Both the position numbers and the translations under genes were made by a program. The notes beneath the pieces are model-generated. The model was not told where the DNA came from. It did no database searches and saw only the letters and a list, made by a program, of their open reading frames with translations. Below are positions 1 through 7,256 of a stretch of DNA of 64,000 nt, in pieces. Location of the stretch: positions 4,402,001-4,466,000 of the forward strand of contig NZ_JAMZDZ010000001.1 of the NCBI RefSeq assembly GCF_024172085.1, in the 5' to 3' direction. Numbering within the stretch: position 1 is the stretch's first letter; every line of letters starts with the position of its first letter. This DNA is from Hamadaea flava (lineage in GTDB: Bacteria; Actinomycetota; Actinomycetes; Mycobacteriales; Micromonosporaceae).

Positions 1-761
1 GCCTCGGTGGCTCGGATCATGAGGTGATCGTTGCCGCGAGTGGATGTACCGACAACACTGCCGAACTTGCGGCGGCAGCGGGAGCGAAGGTTGTAGAAGC
101 GCCCGTTGGCAAGGGGTCGGCCATGCACGCTGGTGTTCAGGCATCCAGCGGAGATGTGATCTGCCTGATTGACGGAGACCTGCACTACTACGGGGACCCA
201 CCGCTCGTTTCCGTCCTGGCAGATCCGATCTTGCAAGGCATTACGGACGCGACGATCAGCAATCTGTACTGGAGGCCGCTGTATCCCCAGATGTGGATGC
301 GGGGATTCTTCACTCCACTGATGGGAGTGCTGTTTCCGGAGATCTTGCCCAAGGTAGGGCCTACGCCCTGGTCGGGGCAGCGCGCCGTTCGGCGGGAGTT
401 TTGGCCCGCCGAGCTGCCGTCCGGATTCACCAGCGATGTAACCCTGCTGCTGCACTGGAACCAGCATGCTCCGCGCATGACGCCTGTCGTCACCGATGAC
501 TGGTCACACCCCCAGCGCACCGACGAAAGCAAGGAGCGACTCATGGCTGCGGAGCTGGCGGTCATACTTCGCCATGCAGTCGGCCAAGGTCGCATGGAGG
601 CCAGCGAGGAACCCTGTTTTCTCCAGTGGTACGACCAGGCACACGAGATGATGGCGGCCTACAGGCCGGGCGTGGACGACCCGCAGGAGTTTGAGCAAAC
701 GCTTCTCACCGAATCACTGGGTGCCCTGCGGCACAACCTCCGCCAATCGGGGGCCGAATAG
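1..761 (+). CDS. Glycosyltransferase family 2-like protein, 5' partial
   Basis: The reading frame is open from the first bases of the window, so the start codon lies to the left; the GTG at 24 is internal (residues Gly-Gly-Ser-Asp-His-Glu precede it). The visible 250 or so residues carry the GT-A pattern VIVAASGCTDNTAE, then GKGSAM and LIDGDL, the last corresponding to the metal-binding DXD motif. The GKG..A....GD.....DGD layout is like glucosyl-3-phosphoglycerate synthase and other GT2/GT81 enzymes, which use nucleotide-sugar donors. The acceptor cannot be told. It sits in the part of the window inferred to be an integrated island, so it may be cargo. Confidence 0.7.
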   Translation, partial: LGGSDHEVIVAASGCTDNTAELAAAAGAKVVEAPVGKGSAMHAGVQASSGDVICLIDGDLHYYGDPPLVSVLADPILQGITDATISNLYWRPLYPQMWMRGFFTPLMGVLFPEILPKVGPTPWSGQRAVRREFWPAELPSGFTSDVTLLLHWNQHAPRMTPVVTDDWSHPQRTDESKERLMAAELAVILRHAVGQGRMEASEEPCFLQWYDQAHEMMAAYRPGVDDPQEFEQTLLTESLGALRHNLRQSGAE

Positions 762-803
762 CCGGCGCTTTGGCCGCAGGCAGGCTAGACAGTCCCGACC
801 AGG

Positions 804-1169
804 TCAGCCGCCGCCTCTCAGGAGGGAAGTCCCGTAGCAGCTAACCGGTTGCCATGGTCCATCGCCATGAGCACTCATGAGGTTCCGGATCACTCGCCAT
901 GCTTCGGCCTTAGTTTGGTACGCGCGCGTGTCGCCACCGTGGCCGGTCATGTTGACGTACCAGCGGCCATCGCCGAGAACGCCAACGCTGATGTGGTGCT
1001 CGCGCCACGATCCCGATGACCCGTTCCGCCAGCGCGCGCGGCACTCATAGGTGACTCTCAGCAGGTCAACCCGGGTGCCGCGCTCGACTGTCACACGAGC
1101 GATATTAGAACATGTGTTCGTTAGTTCGGGATAGATCTTGGCAACAGGGCAGACAGTGATGTATGCCAA
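804..1169 (-). CDS. Hypothetical protein, about 121 aa
   Basis: I do not recognise this protein. It is Trp- and Arg-rich (segments such as CRARWRNGSSGSW and GDGRWYVNM), with no signal peptide or membrane segment, and ends in Gly-rich LLRGGG. The ATG at 1169 gives a 7-bp overlap with the start of the divergent gene at 1163, so the true start may be an internal GTG near 1091 (VERGTRVDLLRVTYECR), which would leave room for promoters. Small basic proteins of this kind are common in actinobacterial integrative elements. Function unknown. Confidence 0.45.
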   Translation of the reverse strand: MAYITVCPVAKIYPELTNTCSNIARVTVERGTRVDLLRVTYECRARWRNGSSGSWREHHISVGVLGDGRWYVNMTGHGGDTRAYQTKAEAWRVIRNLMSAHGDGPWQPVSCYGTSLLRGGG

Positions 1170-2158
1170 GATCTATGACCTTGGGGAAACCGACTACACC
1201 GACCGACTCAATAGGCAGCCAGATAGCCGCATTTCTCCGGCCTCGGTGGCTCCGCCTCACCCTGGCAACCACGTTCGCGGGCCTGGTCGCCGTCATCGTT
1301 GGCGGCGTCTTGCACTGGCTGGCAGCAGACGCGGCGGCCACGTCGGCATTGGGCACCTGGCGATGGATCGCCTTCACCTGGCTAGTGCTCGCCGCACCGT
1401 GGTGGGCAATCGCGATCCTGCGGACGTTACGCCCGGCCCGTAGCTACGTGATGGCAGCGAGCGCGGCTGTCGCTCTCGCTCTTTGCCTCGGCCTGCCGAG
1501 CGCGACATGGTGGACGTACGCCGTCAACCACTCAGCCGGTAAGGGTGCAGCGTTCGACAGCTCCGCCGTCTTTGCCTTCTTCTCGTCGGCGTTCTCGCAG
1601 TATCGCGAGCCGCTAACCGAAGAGGGCGAGATGAAGATCGGGGCCAGCGTGCGCCGCAAGAGCCGTTCCGCCGTCCTCGACCGCGTGAGGCAGGTAAGGG
1701 CTGTCCTTGACGCACCCGTTCCCGGTGAGACACCACCGCCGGGCAAAGATTGGCAGCGCACCCGATACAACCTGGCCATGGCGAGCAAGGTCCCCGGCGA
1801 GCCCGGCAAGCTGACTTACGAGGTGATCGCCGAGGAGACCTACCCGGTCGACGCCTTCCCCTACTGGGGCAACGCAAAGCTCGGCGTCACGCTGTGGACC
1901 TTCACCGTGCGCCAGGACGGCGAAGGCCGATGGTGGGTAGCCGACTTCATCCACCCCGACGTCTGTGCCGCATACCGCTACGGCCACGGTTGCCAAGTCA
2001 CCGACCCGCGTCTTCTTCCCAGCGGTCAAAGCCCATCGCCGACCCCAACCCCTAGCGGCGAGGGCTTCAACAACTGGGAGTTCCTGCCCTGTCAGCCCAG
2101 AGATCCGCTGCGTCAGTTCCACGAGTGCGCAACCTCTAGCCCCTCAGTGACAGGCTGA
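1163..2158 (+). CDS. Membrane protein with extracytoplasmic domain, unrecognised
   Basis: A 331-aa protein with three hydrophobic segments in the first 120 residues (about 31-52, 66-86 and 95-112), then about 200 soluble residues ending in a Pro/Ser/Thr-rich tail. The segment around 125-275 (FAFFSSAFSQYREP ... LWTFTVRQDGEGRWWVADF) looks like an alpha+beta NTF2-like domain outside the membrane. That layout resembles TcpC/VirB8-like conjugation proteins of Gram-positive integrative elements, but this is only a resemblance of architecture. No clear ribosome binding site precedes the ATG; a second ATG at 1175 is possible. Confidence 0.55.
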   Translation: MPRSMTLGKPTTPTDSIGSQIAAFLRPRWLRLTLATTFAGLVAVIVGGVLHWLAADAAATSALGTWRWIAFTWLVLAAPWWAIAILRTLRPARSYVMAASAAVALALCLGLPSATWWTYAVNHSAGKGAAFDSSAVFAFFSSAFSQYREPLTEEGEMKIGASVRRKSRSAVLDRVRQVRAVLDAPVPGETPPPGKDWQRTRYNLAMASKVPGEPGKLTYEVIAEETYPVDAFPYWGNAKLGVTLWTFTVRQDGEGRWWVADFIHPDVCAAYRYGHGCQVTDPRLLPSGQSPSPTPTPSGEGFNNWEFLPCQPRDPLRQFHECATSSPSVTG

Positions 2159-2191
2159 CTTGACGCCAGCATGGGATTTCTCTGCTGTCGA

Positions 2192-3148
2192 TTAGGTGAT
2201 GGTGCCTGCCCGGCGTGCCGCAACCACCTTGCGCCAATGCTCAAAGAATGCCTCGGCATGAGGCCGACCCAGGTTTGCAAGCAACCAGTCTGGATCAGCA
2301 AAGCGCAAGTTCTCGCTCAAACGACGATATAGGCCACTGAGAAACTGCTCGATGCGGAAATCAATGTACCGTTCCAGCTCAGTAAAGCTGACGATCTCGA
2401 AAAAGAAGGTACCAGAGAGATTCACATCGTCTAGCTGCCGGACAACTTGCGCCCACGGGACCTGACTGACGGTTGAACCTTGAGCGTCAACCAGCACAGT
2501 GAAAACTGGACCAGCAGTCACCACGATGGGATACACGAATGCGAAAGACGGGGATAGAGGATCGTCTTCTCTCCATCGATCGGAGGCGTAGTAATCAAAG
2601 CCTTCATCGCGGACTGACTGGATCGCCTTCGCCATTGGATACTGAATGCTGTCGTGAACATTCGCGTTGTCAGCTTTCCATGTGCCGGATTGTTGATGCA
2701 TGCGAAGTAGCTGATTACCTCTGGCGGTCTCCTTCTGGGGCCAACCCGGTATGTCATGGAACCGAAGCTTACCGGGGGTTGACGCATAAGGATCCTTTTC
2801 GAATCCCATCACCAAAGGGTCGAATTCAGAGTCGCAGAAGTCGTCAATCGCTAGTGACGGTCCGTGGTCCTTCGAGCCGACAACCACGAACGGATTTTGA
2901 GTGTTCTTGCATTCAACGATGATGTGTGTATTGATGAAGAACGCGGCCAGGTTCAGGTCACCGACGAACTCGCCGTTCGAGATGAAGACATCGATCTCAC
3001 GCGACTTTCCGGTTTCTTTGTCACGGAAGGGCCAGCCGACGCTCGGCGCCCATCCCTTCTTCGCGAAGACTTGCGCTACACGCTGCTCCAGCAAGAATCC
3101 CGTCTGATCCAATGCAGAGATAATCTGATCTTCACTGGGCAGACCCAT
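2192..3148 (-). CDS. PD-(D/E)XK nuclease-like protein, solitary
   Basis: The start is set at the ATG at 3148 because GAAGGAGG lies five bases upstream of it; the frame continues open to 3208 without a better signal. The 318-aa product has Glu21, then REIDVFIS with Asp53, and a strand ending Glu79-Cys80-Lys81 (HIIVECKN), the E...D...ExK layout of the PD-(D/E)XK nuclease core. The remaining 230 residues show no motif I know. No methyltransferase or specificity gene lies beside it, so it is not an ordinary restriction-modification pair. Lower GC than the core genes points to transfer. A nuclease or repair-type role is inferred from the fold motif only. Confidence 0.6.
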   Translation of the reverse strand: MGLPSEDQIISALDQTGFLLEQRVAQVFAKKGWAPSVGWPFRDKETGKSREIDVFISNGEFVGDLNLAAFFINTHIIVECKNTQNPFVVVGSKDHGPSLAIDDFCDSEFDPLVMGFEKDPYASTPGKLRFHDIPGWPQKETARGNQLLRMHQQSGTWKADNANVHDSIQYPMAKAIQSVRDEGFDYYASDRWREDDPLSPSFAFVYPIVVTAGPVFTVLVDAQGSTVSQVPWAQVVRQLDDVNLSGTFFFEIVSFTELERYIDFRIEQFLSGLYRRLSENLRFADPDWLLANLGRPHAEAFFEHWRKVVAARRAGTIT

Positions 3149-3378
3149 CGTGCCTCCTTCTGCGCCTGATGCCTCGGTGACTTTGCCCTGCCTGGCCGAT
3201 AGATGCAAGCCACTTTAGAGTCAGCTCCAGGACACGGAGCGCGGCGTCGGCTGTTCGGAGGCCCCCCGGTGCAATCGCAGGTACTAGCCCGAGCGGCTCG
3301 GCCCCTCATCGGCAAATGCTCGTCAAAGTTCAGCAGGAGACCTGAATCCGCGCAGGTCACAACCCGTACGCGATCTCC

Positions 3379-3434
3379 TCTGTAAATCCGTCGCGAAAGC
3401 TACGAAGGTTCGAACCCTTCACCCGCCACAAGCA
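3379..3434 (+). repeat. att site 1: 3' half of tRNA-Tyr(GTA), direct repeat copy 1
   Basis: A 56-bp sequence identical to 8828-8883. It starts in the anticodon loop (CTGTAAA, anticodon GTA at 3382-3384), runs through the long variable arm, the T arm (GAAGG-TTCGAAC-CCTTC) and the 3' acceptor strand (ACCCGCCA), then AAGCA. The 5' half of the tRNA is absent here: the bases before 3379 do not form the D arm or acceptor 5' strand. This is what a tyrosine recombinase leaves at the distal end of an element integrated in a tRNA gene. Confidence 0.9.
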
Positions 3435-3438
3435 GCAA

Positions 3439-3479
3439 AAAGAGCCCCTGACCTGCGGGAACGCGGTCAGGGGCTCTTT
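3439..3479 (+). terminator. Hairpin terminator after att site 1
   Basis: A perfect 15-bp stem (AAAGAGCCCCTGACC and its complement) with an 11-nt loop, ending in CTCTTTC. It lies four bases after the tRNA-Tyr 3' end, where the terminator of a restored tRNA transcript would be. It also faces the end of the integrase gene. Confidence 0.85.
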
Positions 3480-3555
3480 CGTGCTCGTCCCGCTCAGTCC
3501 CACGGAATCCCGTCGATTCTCACCGGCTGTGTCGTATACGTGTCGGCGAGATCAA

Positions 3556-4557
3556 CTACTCGCCGGACCGCTCACCTGGCCCCCACTGCTGTGCGAGCGC
3601 GGCCTCGATGCGCAGACGCGCCGCCGCTTCCTGTCCGTAGATGCACTTCGCGTACACCCGCATCAGGACGTTGACGCTGTGCCCCGCCCACTCGGCCACC
3701 TGCGGAGCGGACACCCCCGCGTTCAGCCAGAGCGACACGGCAGCGTGGCGGAGGTGATACGGCACCTTGGCCAGCGGCGAGCGCTGCTCGACGGTCGTCA
3801 GGACTGCCTGACGCACCCTCCGCCAGACGGATGTATAGGTGTTGTTCGGGATGGGCTGGCCGGCCGTGGGCACATACCGGCCGCCCGGCCCGCGCCTGGT
3901 GACGAAAAGCCGACCGTTTGGCGCGACGCCATACGTCTCGACGTGCGCGTCGAGTAGCGCCACCAACTCGGGGCAGACCGGCACCGATCGTGTGGCCTTG
4001 GCCGACCGATGCTTAAGTCCTCGCTCCTCCTGGGTCGAGTCAGCATCACCCCAGTCCTTCCCGACAGTGACGGTGGCTCCGGTGAGATGCAGCCAGCCCC
4101 AGGCGCCAGCCAGCCTCGGCCGCTCGTACTCCTCATTGGCGAGGTGCAGCGCCTCTTCGGGCCGAAGCGCGGCGTAGTACATCGATCCGAAGAACGCCTC
4201 CAACTCGGGGGCGATCTCGCGGACCGCGCCGAGCAGGCGTCGTGCCTGTGGTGGGTTGACGACAACGCGACGGTCGATTTCCTCCGCGACCGCCGGAGCG
4301 GTCCAGCTCACGTCACTCATCGGGTGACTGGCCAGGTGCTTGAGTTCGACTCCGTACTTCAACGCACCCGAGAACACAGCGCGCTTGCGCGCGACGGTGG
4401 CGGGGGCGGCGGGTGTCTTCTGGTCTGCCTTCAGCTTCAGCAGGTCGAGCGCGCTGCGGACAACGACGGCGTCGGCGAGCGCGTCGAGCTTCACCGTGTA
4501 GGCGGCGAGCCACCGCACCGCGTCAGCGAGGCCGCTAGCCGCGGTCTCTAGGTGCAA
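3556..4557 (-). CDS. Tyrosine recombinase (phage-type integrase), N-terminally truncated
   Basis: The catalytic domain is complete: Arg132 in AALRPEEAL, Lys-bearing hairpin near GLKHRSAK, Arg270 in PYHLRHAAVS, His293 in EWAGHSV and nucleophile Tyr302 in RVYAKC. Part of a core-binding domain precedes it, but the arm-binding N-terminus (about 100 or more residues in related actinobacterial integrases) is missing. An in-frame TGA at 4561-4563 blocks any extension, and the only start is a TTG at 4557 inside the last codons of the MBL gene. It reads as a remnant left when the cargo operon was joined to it. It would act on the tRNA-Tyr att sites; whether it still works is doubtful. Confidence 0.85.
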   Translation of the reverse strand: MHLETAASGLADAVRWLAAYTVKLDALADAVVVRSALDLLKLKADQKTPAAPATVARKRAVFSGALKYGVELKHLASHPMSDVSWTAPAVAEEIDRRVVVNPPQARRLLGAVREIAPELEAFFGSMYYAALRPEEALHLANEEYERPRLAGAWGWLHLTGATVTVGKDWGDADSTQEERGLKHRSAKATRSVPVCPELVALLDAHVETYGVAPNGRLFVTRRGPGGRYVPTAGQPIPNNTYTSVWRRVRQAVLTTVEQRSPLAKVPYHLRHAAVSLWLNAGVSAPQVAEWAGHSVNVLMRVYAKCIYGQEAAARLRIEAALAQQWGPGERSGE

Positions 4558-5654
4558 TCTTCAAGTCGCCGTGCGGGCGGAAGCAGGTCAATCGACCAAT
4601 TTGCCTCGCCCACGCGCGATCGCGCTCTAACCTGTCCGCTGATTCCCCACGGCTCACGGGCATTACGGGCAAGCGGTCCCAGTGCCATCATTTCGCGTTT
4701 GACTTTGTTAGATGGCGTTGGCATCGCGGGATTCGCGGTGACGAAGGCCCGACTTGACAGTGCACAGATCCGCGCGATGTCGTCCGATGACGGCCGCTTC
4801 GGGTTGCCCGCCCGATATGGCGCCAACAATGCAATAGGATCATCGACTAATAGACGGTCCCATACGTCCGGATGATGAGCGTTTGGCGATCCATGATGCG
4901 GCACCTTGAACACATCAGCTTTAGCGGCAGGTGCAAACGTCGCCAGAATGGCGTGCCAGCCAGTTCCCGCCGGCTCCTTAGTCATGTCGGCCCCCAGCAA
5001 CATTTGCTTGCCTAGCGCCTCGATCCATAGCACGACCGAAAACTCGTTCTCATCGATTTCGTTCGAGCGTCTTGCCTTGCCAACAGTGGGGACGATGCTG
5101 CCCAATGCCTCTCGTGATCGCATCACCGAAAGGTCGGATGGCGACAGTGAACGGATCAGAACCTCGGTCTGGCCACTACCGGCGAATCGCTCAAGTATTA
5201 CCCTGCCTTCCAGACCATGTACTAATTGAATCGCTCCAGTCACAACACCTCGATCTCTTGCGATGTCGAAGACTCGGTCGTACTCACGTCGAACTCGATT
5301 GTCAGGAGGCGATTTTCGGTCAGCCTCGATGAGGCTTAACATCTCTTTACTGGTCGCCGCGGCCGAGCAAACGAACTTCGCTCGCTCGCAAGACTCATAC
5401 ACGCTGGAAATCCCTGCAACATGATCGTCGTGGGCATGCGAGGCAATCACGTACTTTACGCTTGAGTAGTCAACGCCAATATTAGATAGGTAATCCAAAG
5501 CTGGCTGGGTATCAGTTACTTGGTCGACACACGAATCAACGATCAGCCACTCATTGGAGCCGAAATGAACGAGTACACACTCACCTTTACCTGGCCCGAA
5601 GATCGATACTTCGACGACGTCATCACCAGGCTTATCGGTCAAAGAATTGCTCAA
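4548..5654 (-). CDS. MBL-fold metallo-hydrolase, ComEC/Rec2 C-terminal type, third gene of island operon
   Basis: A 368-aa soluble protein. The metal-binding set is intact: Asp40 in LIVDSC, His73-x-His75-x-Asp77-His78 in SHAHDDH, Asp223 in LLGADM, His253/His254 in VPHHGSP. This is the pattern of the beta-lactamase-fold domain of ComEC, without its membrane part. Such enzymes cleave phosphodiester or other ester bonds with two metal ions; the substrate here is unknown. The start is a TTG at 5654 that overlaps the end of the 187-aa gene by 23 bp, with GAGAGG ten bases upstream. The stop overlaps the integrase start. Likely the catalytic member of the operon. Confidence 0.85.
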   Translation of the reverse strand: MSNSLTDKPGDDVVEVSIFGPGKGECVLVHFGSNEWLIVDSCVDQVTDTQPALDYLSNIGVDYSSVKYVIASHAHDDHVAGISSVYESCERAKFVCSAAATSKEMLSLIEADRKSPPDNRVRREYDRVFDIARDRGVVTGAIQLVHGLEGRVILERFAGSGQTEVLIRSLSPSDLSVMRSREALGSIVPTVGKARRSNEIDENEFSVVLWIEALGKQMLLGADMTKEPAGTGWHAILATFAPAAKADVFKVPHHGSPNAHHPDVWDRLLVDDPIALLAPYRAGNPKRPSSDDIARICALSSRAFVTANPAMPTPSNKVKREMMALGPLARNAREPWGISGQVRARSRVGEANWSIDLLPPARRLEDCT

Positions 5655-6195
5655 GCCCTCTCAGCCTCTCCTCGGCCGCTTCGTTGATCTTCGCAACTTC
5701 CACGTCGGTCCACCGGCCCGGCAAACTTGGCGTCAAGGTCGATGTTTGAGTCTTACGTCCCCCAGAGCCAACCACGGTTCGGACCGTCAAATAGACCAAA
5801 TCGCCTGGACGGACCTCGTCCTCGTTGGGTGAGAGCAGGTCGAGCGCAAAGTCAGCCTGGAGTTTTGGGCCTTGATGATCAAGAGGTGAAAGCTCGACTG
5901 TCACGATCGAATCCTCAAGCTGAAGAATCCGACCGTGCCATTTCTGCATTCCCACAACGAGTTCGCGGGCCGCATCGCCGCGGGCGGGCGCGAAGGTCGA
6001 CGGAATTTCCGACAACGGTTCCTCGGCGCTCGTTAAGTCGTCGACGTCTTTCACAGCGGCCCGCCGACGCCTCCGAAGGGTGGTCTCACGAAAGGAGGCG
6101 CTAGAAAGCCAGGATGCTTCCTGCAGCTGGTCAGAGGATGTCGATGCAAGCGCTGCTCTCGAACTTGCCTGGGCCGCGATCGTAGACATTGTCAC
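5632..6195 (-). CDS. Unrecognised 187-aa protein, second gene of island operon
   Basis: I do not recognise it. Residues 1-75 are low in order (Ala/Ser-rich, an Arg run LRRRRRAAVK at about 41-50). Residues 78-150 look beta-rich and compact (KWHGRILQLEDSIVTVEL, then VRPGDLVYLTV), like a small barrel domain. The C-terminus is a charged helix (EVAKINEAAEERLRGL). The start is either the GTG at 6195, which overlaps the upstream stop as GTGA, or the ATG at 6189, preceded by AAGGTG; both mean translational coupling. It overlaps the MBL gene downstream. A role as adaptor or partner of the hydrolase is inferred from context only. Confidence 0.7.
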   Translation of the reverse strand: MTMSTIAAQASSRAALASTSSDQLQEASWLSSASFRETTLRRRRRAAVKDVDDLTSAEEPLSEIPSTFAPARGDAARELVVGMQKWHGRILQLEDSIVTVELSPLDHQGPKLQADFALDLLSPNEDEVRPGDLVYLTVRTVVGSGGRKTQTSTLTPSLPGRWTDVEVAKINEAAEERLRGLEQFFDR

Positions 6196-6920
6196 ACCTT
6201 ACCCATCGCCCCAACATGATCAATGATTTCGTCAGCGCGCCGCATCGACTCGGTCCACTCCTCCATCAGAATGGTAATTGCACGCTGAGTCTTGGCGGCG
6301 TTCGCGGTTCGATCGTCTTCTTCGGGATCGCTGCGGATCGGTACCTCATCTCGCGATGTTGGTTGGCGCTCGACCGCCGTCAGATCGAAATGATCGTTTA
6401 CCGCAACGTATACGCCATTCTTGACCTTTTGGGATGGCTCGACCTGAACCTGGATTCTCCCGCCATAAAGGTCTGGGCGAACGCCCCAGGTCGTGAGGTT
6501 CCGCATACCAGGCAGCAGTAGGGTCCCGGCCCAGATCTCGTTGTTGGCAAGTTGATCACCGACCCTATTGTATTGCCCTGCATCCCCCATTTGGAGATGT
6601 ACGACCCTGTTTATTCCCATTTGCTGGCACTGTAGCTCGGTCAGCGAACGGAGGAGTCCGGCCACTAAGTCACGCAAGCGTTCAAAGTCTGCGGGGTCTG
6701 CTACGACGACGGTGAGGCGATCAGACTGAACATCACATTGAAACCAGTCCGTGCGAAACACTGAGACCTCGCCAGGTACAGCAGCTTGAACCACCGAACC
6801 CAGGGCATCGGCTTGGCTGATGAGCCCCGCCTCGTATAACCACTTCGGATGGATACGCGTCGGCTTGAAGTCGCCAACGACCACGACGGTCGCGGCCGCA
6901 CCGATCCAAGGAATTGACAT
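6192..6920 (-). CDS. Unrecognised 242-aa protein, first gene of island operon
   Basis: The start is the ATG at 6920 with GAGAGGA seven bases upstream; the frame stays open to 7160, but the extension is Cys/Arg-rich and unlike the rest. The protein is soluble alpha/beta with short conserved-looking motifs: GDFKPTRIHPKWLYEAG near the N-terminus, MGINRVVHLQM at about 124, GDQLANNEIW, PGMRNLTTWG, and VNDHFDL near 190, then a charged helical end. I recall families of similar length with the same spaced motifs in other bacteria, all without known function; I cannot name one with confidence. It leads the operon 242 aa - 187 aa - MBL hydrolase. Confidence 0.7.
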   Translation of the reverse strand: MSIPWIGAAATVVVVGDFKPTRIHPKWLYEAGLISQADALGSVVQAAVPGEVSVFRTDWFQCDVQSDRLTVVVADPADFERLRDLVAGLLRSLTELQCQQMGINRVVHLQMGDAGQYNRVGDQLANNEIWAGTLLLPGMRNLTTWGVRPDLYGGRIQVQVEPSQKVKNGVYVAVNDHFDLTAVERQPTSRDEVPIRSDPEEDDRTANAAKTQRAITILMEEWTESMRRADEIIDHVGAMGKV

Positions 6921-6939
6921 CAGTGATCCTCTCGCAACG

Positions 6940-6963
6940 TGACGTGCCAATGTTCGCACGTCA
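6940..6963 (-). promoter_or_regulatory. Perfect inverted repeat before the island operon
   Basis: TGACGTGC, eight bases, then GCACGTCA: an 8-bp perfect palindrome ending 20 nt before the ATG at 6920. Its place fits an operator over the promoter or 5' end of the three-gene operon. The rest of the stretch 6921-7256 holds no gene that I can support and no convincing -35/-10 pair. Confidence 0.55.
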
Positions 6964-7256
6964 GCGGTGTCGCAGTGAAGGGCTCGCCCGACCAGGAGGC
7001 CAACACGCCGGTCGCGCTCGGCCCTGCGACAAGTCTGCCCGGAATGACACCTGACGAGGGACGACAGTTCGGGCGTCATCAAGTGCCGGTCGCCAGACGA
7101 CTCGGTATGGGGAGAAACCTGGGAGAAGATCTTGCAACGCCAAGCCCGGGTGACCACCACAGACCAACCTCGCCCGAGACCCTGACCAGCGCTGACATGG
7201 ATTTGCCGAGGTGACCTAGAGCGCTGAACCTAATTCGGGACAAAGAGCGCTTCGGT

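Larger units (their letters stand above)
1..3434. mobile_element. Probable right part of a first tRNA-Tyr-associated island (left end outside window)
   Basis: This is an inference from the att repeat at 3379-3434. That repeat holds only the 3' half of tRNA-Tyr, so an intact tRNA gene is expected upstream, and the DNA between it and 3379 would itself be inserted. The content fits: a truncated-by-window glycosyltransferase, two unrecognised proteins and a solitary nuclease-like protein, with GC clearly below that of the region after 10.4 kb. No integrase of this element is visible; it would lie beyond the left edge. Confidence 0.45.

Noticed and set aside
3370-3434. Complete tRNA-Tyr gene at the att site
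   Set aside because: The bases upstream do not form the acceptor 5' strand or D arm, and only the 3' half is present, here and at 8828.
6921-7160. N-terminal extension of the 242-aa island protein by 80 codons
   Set aside because: It is Cys/Arg-rich, and the ATG at 6920 has a good ribosome site. The extension would also run over the 8-bp palindrome.
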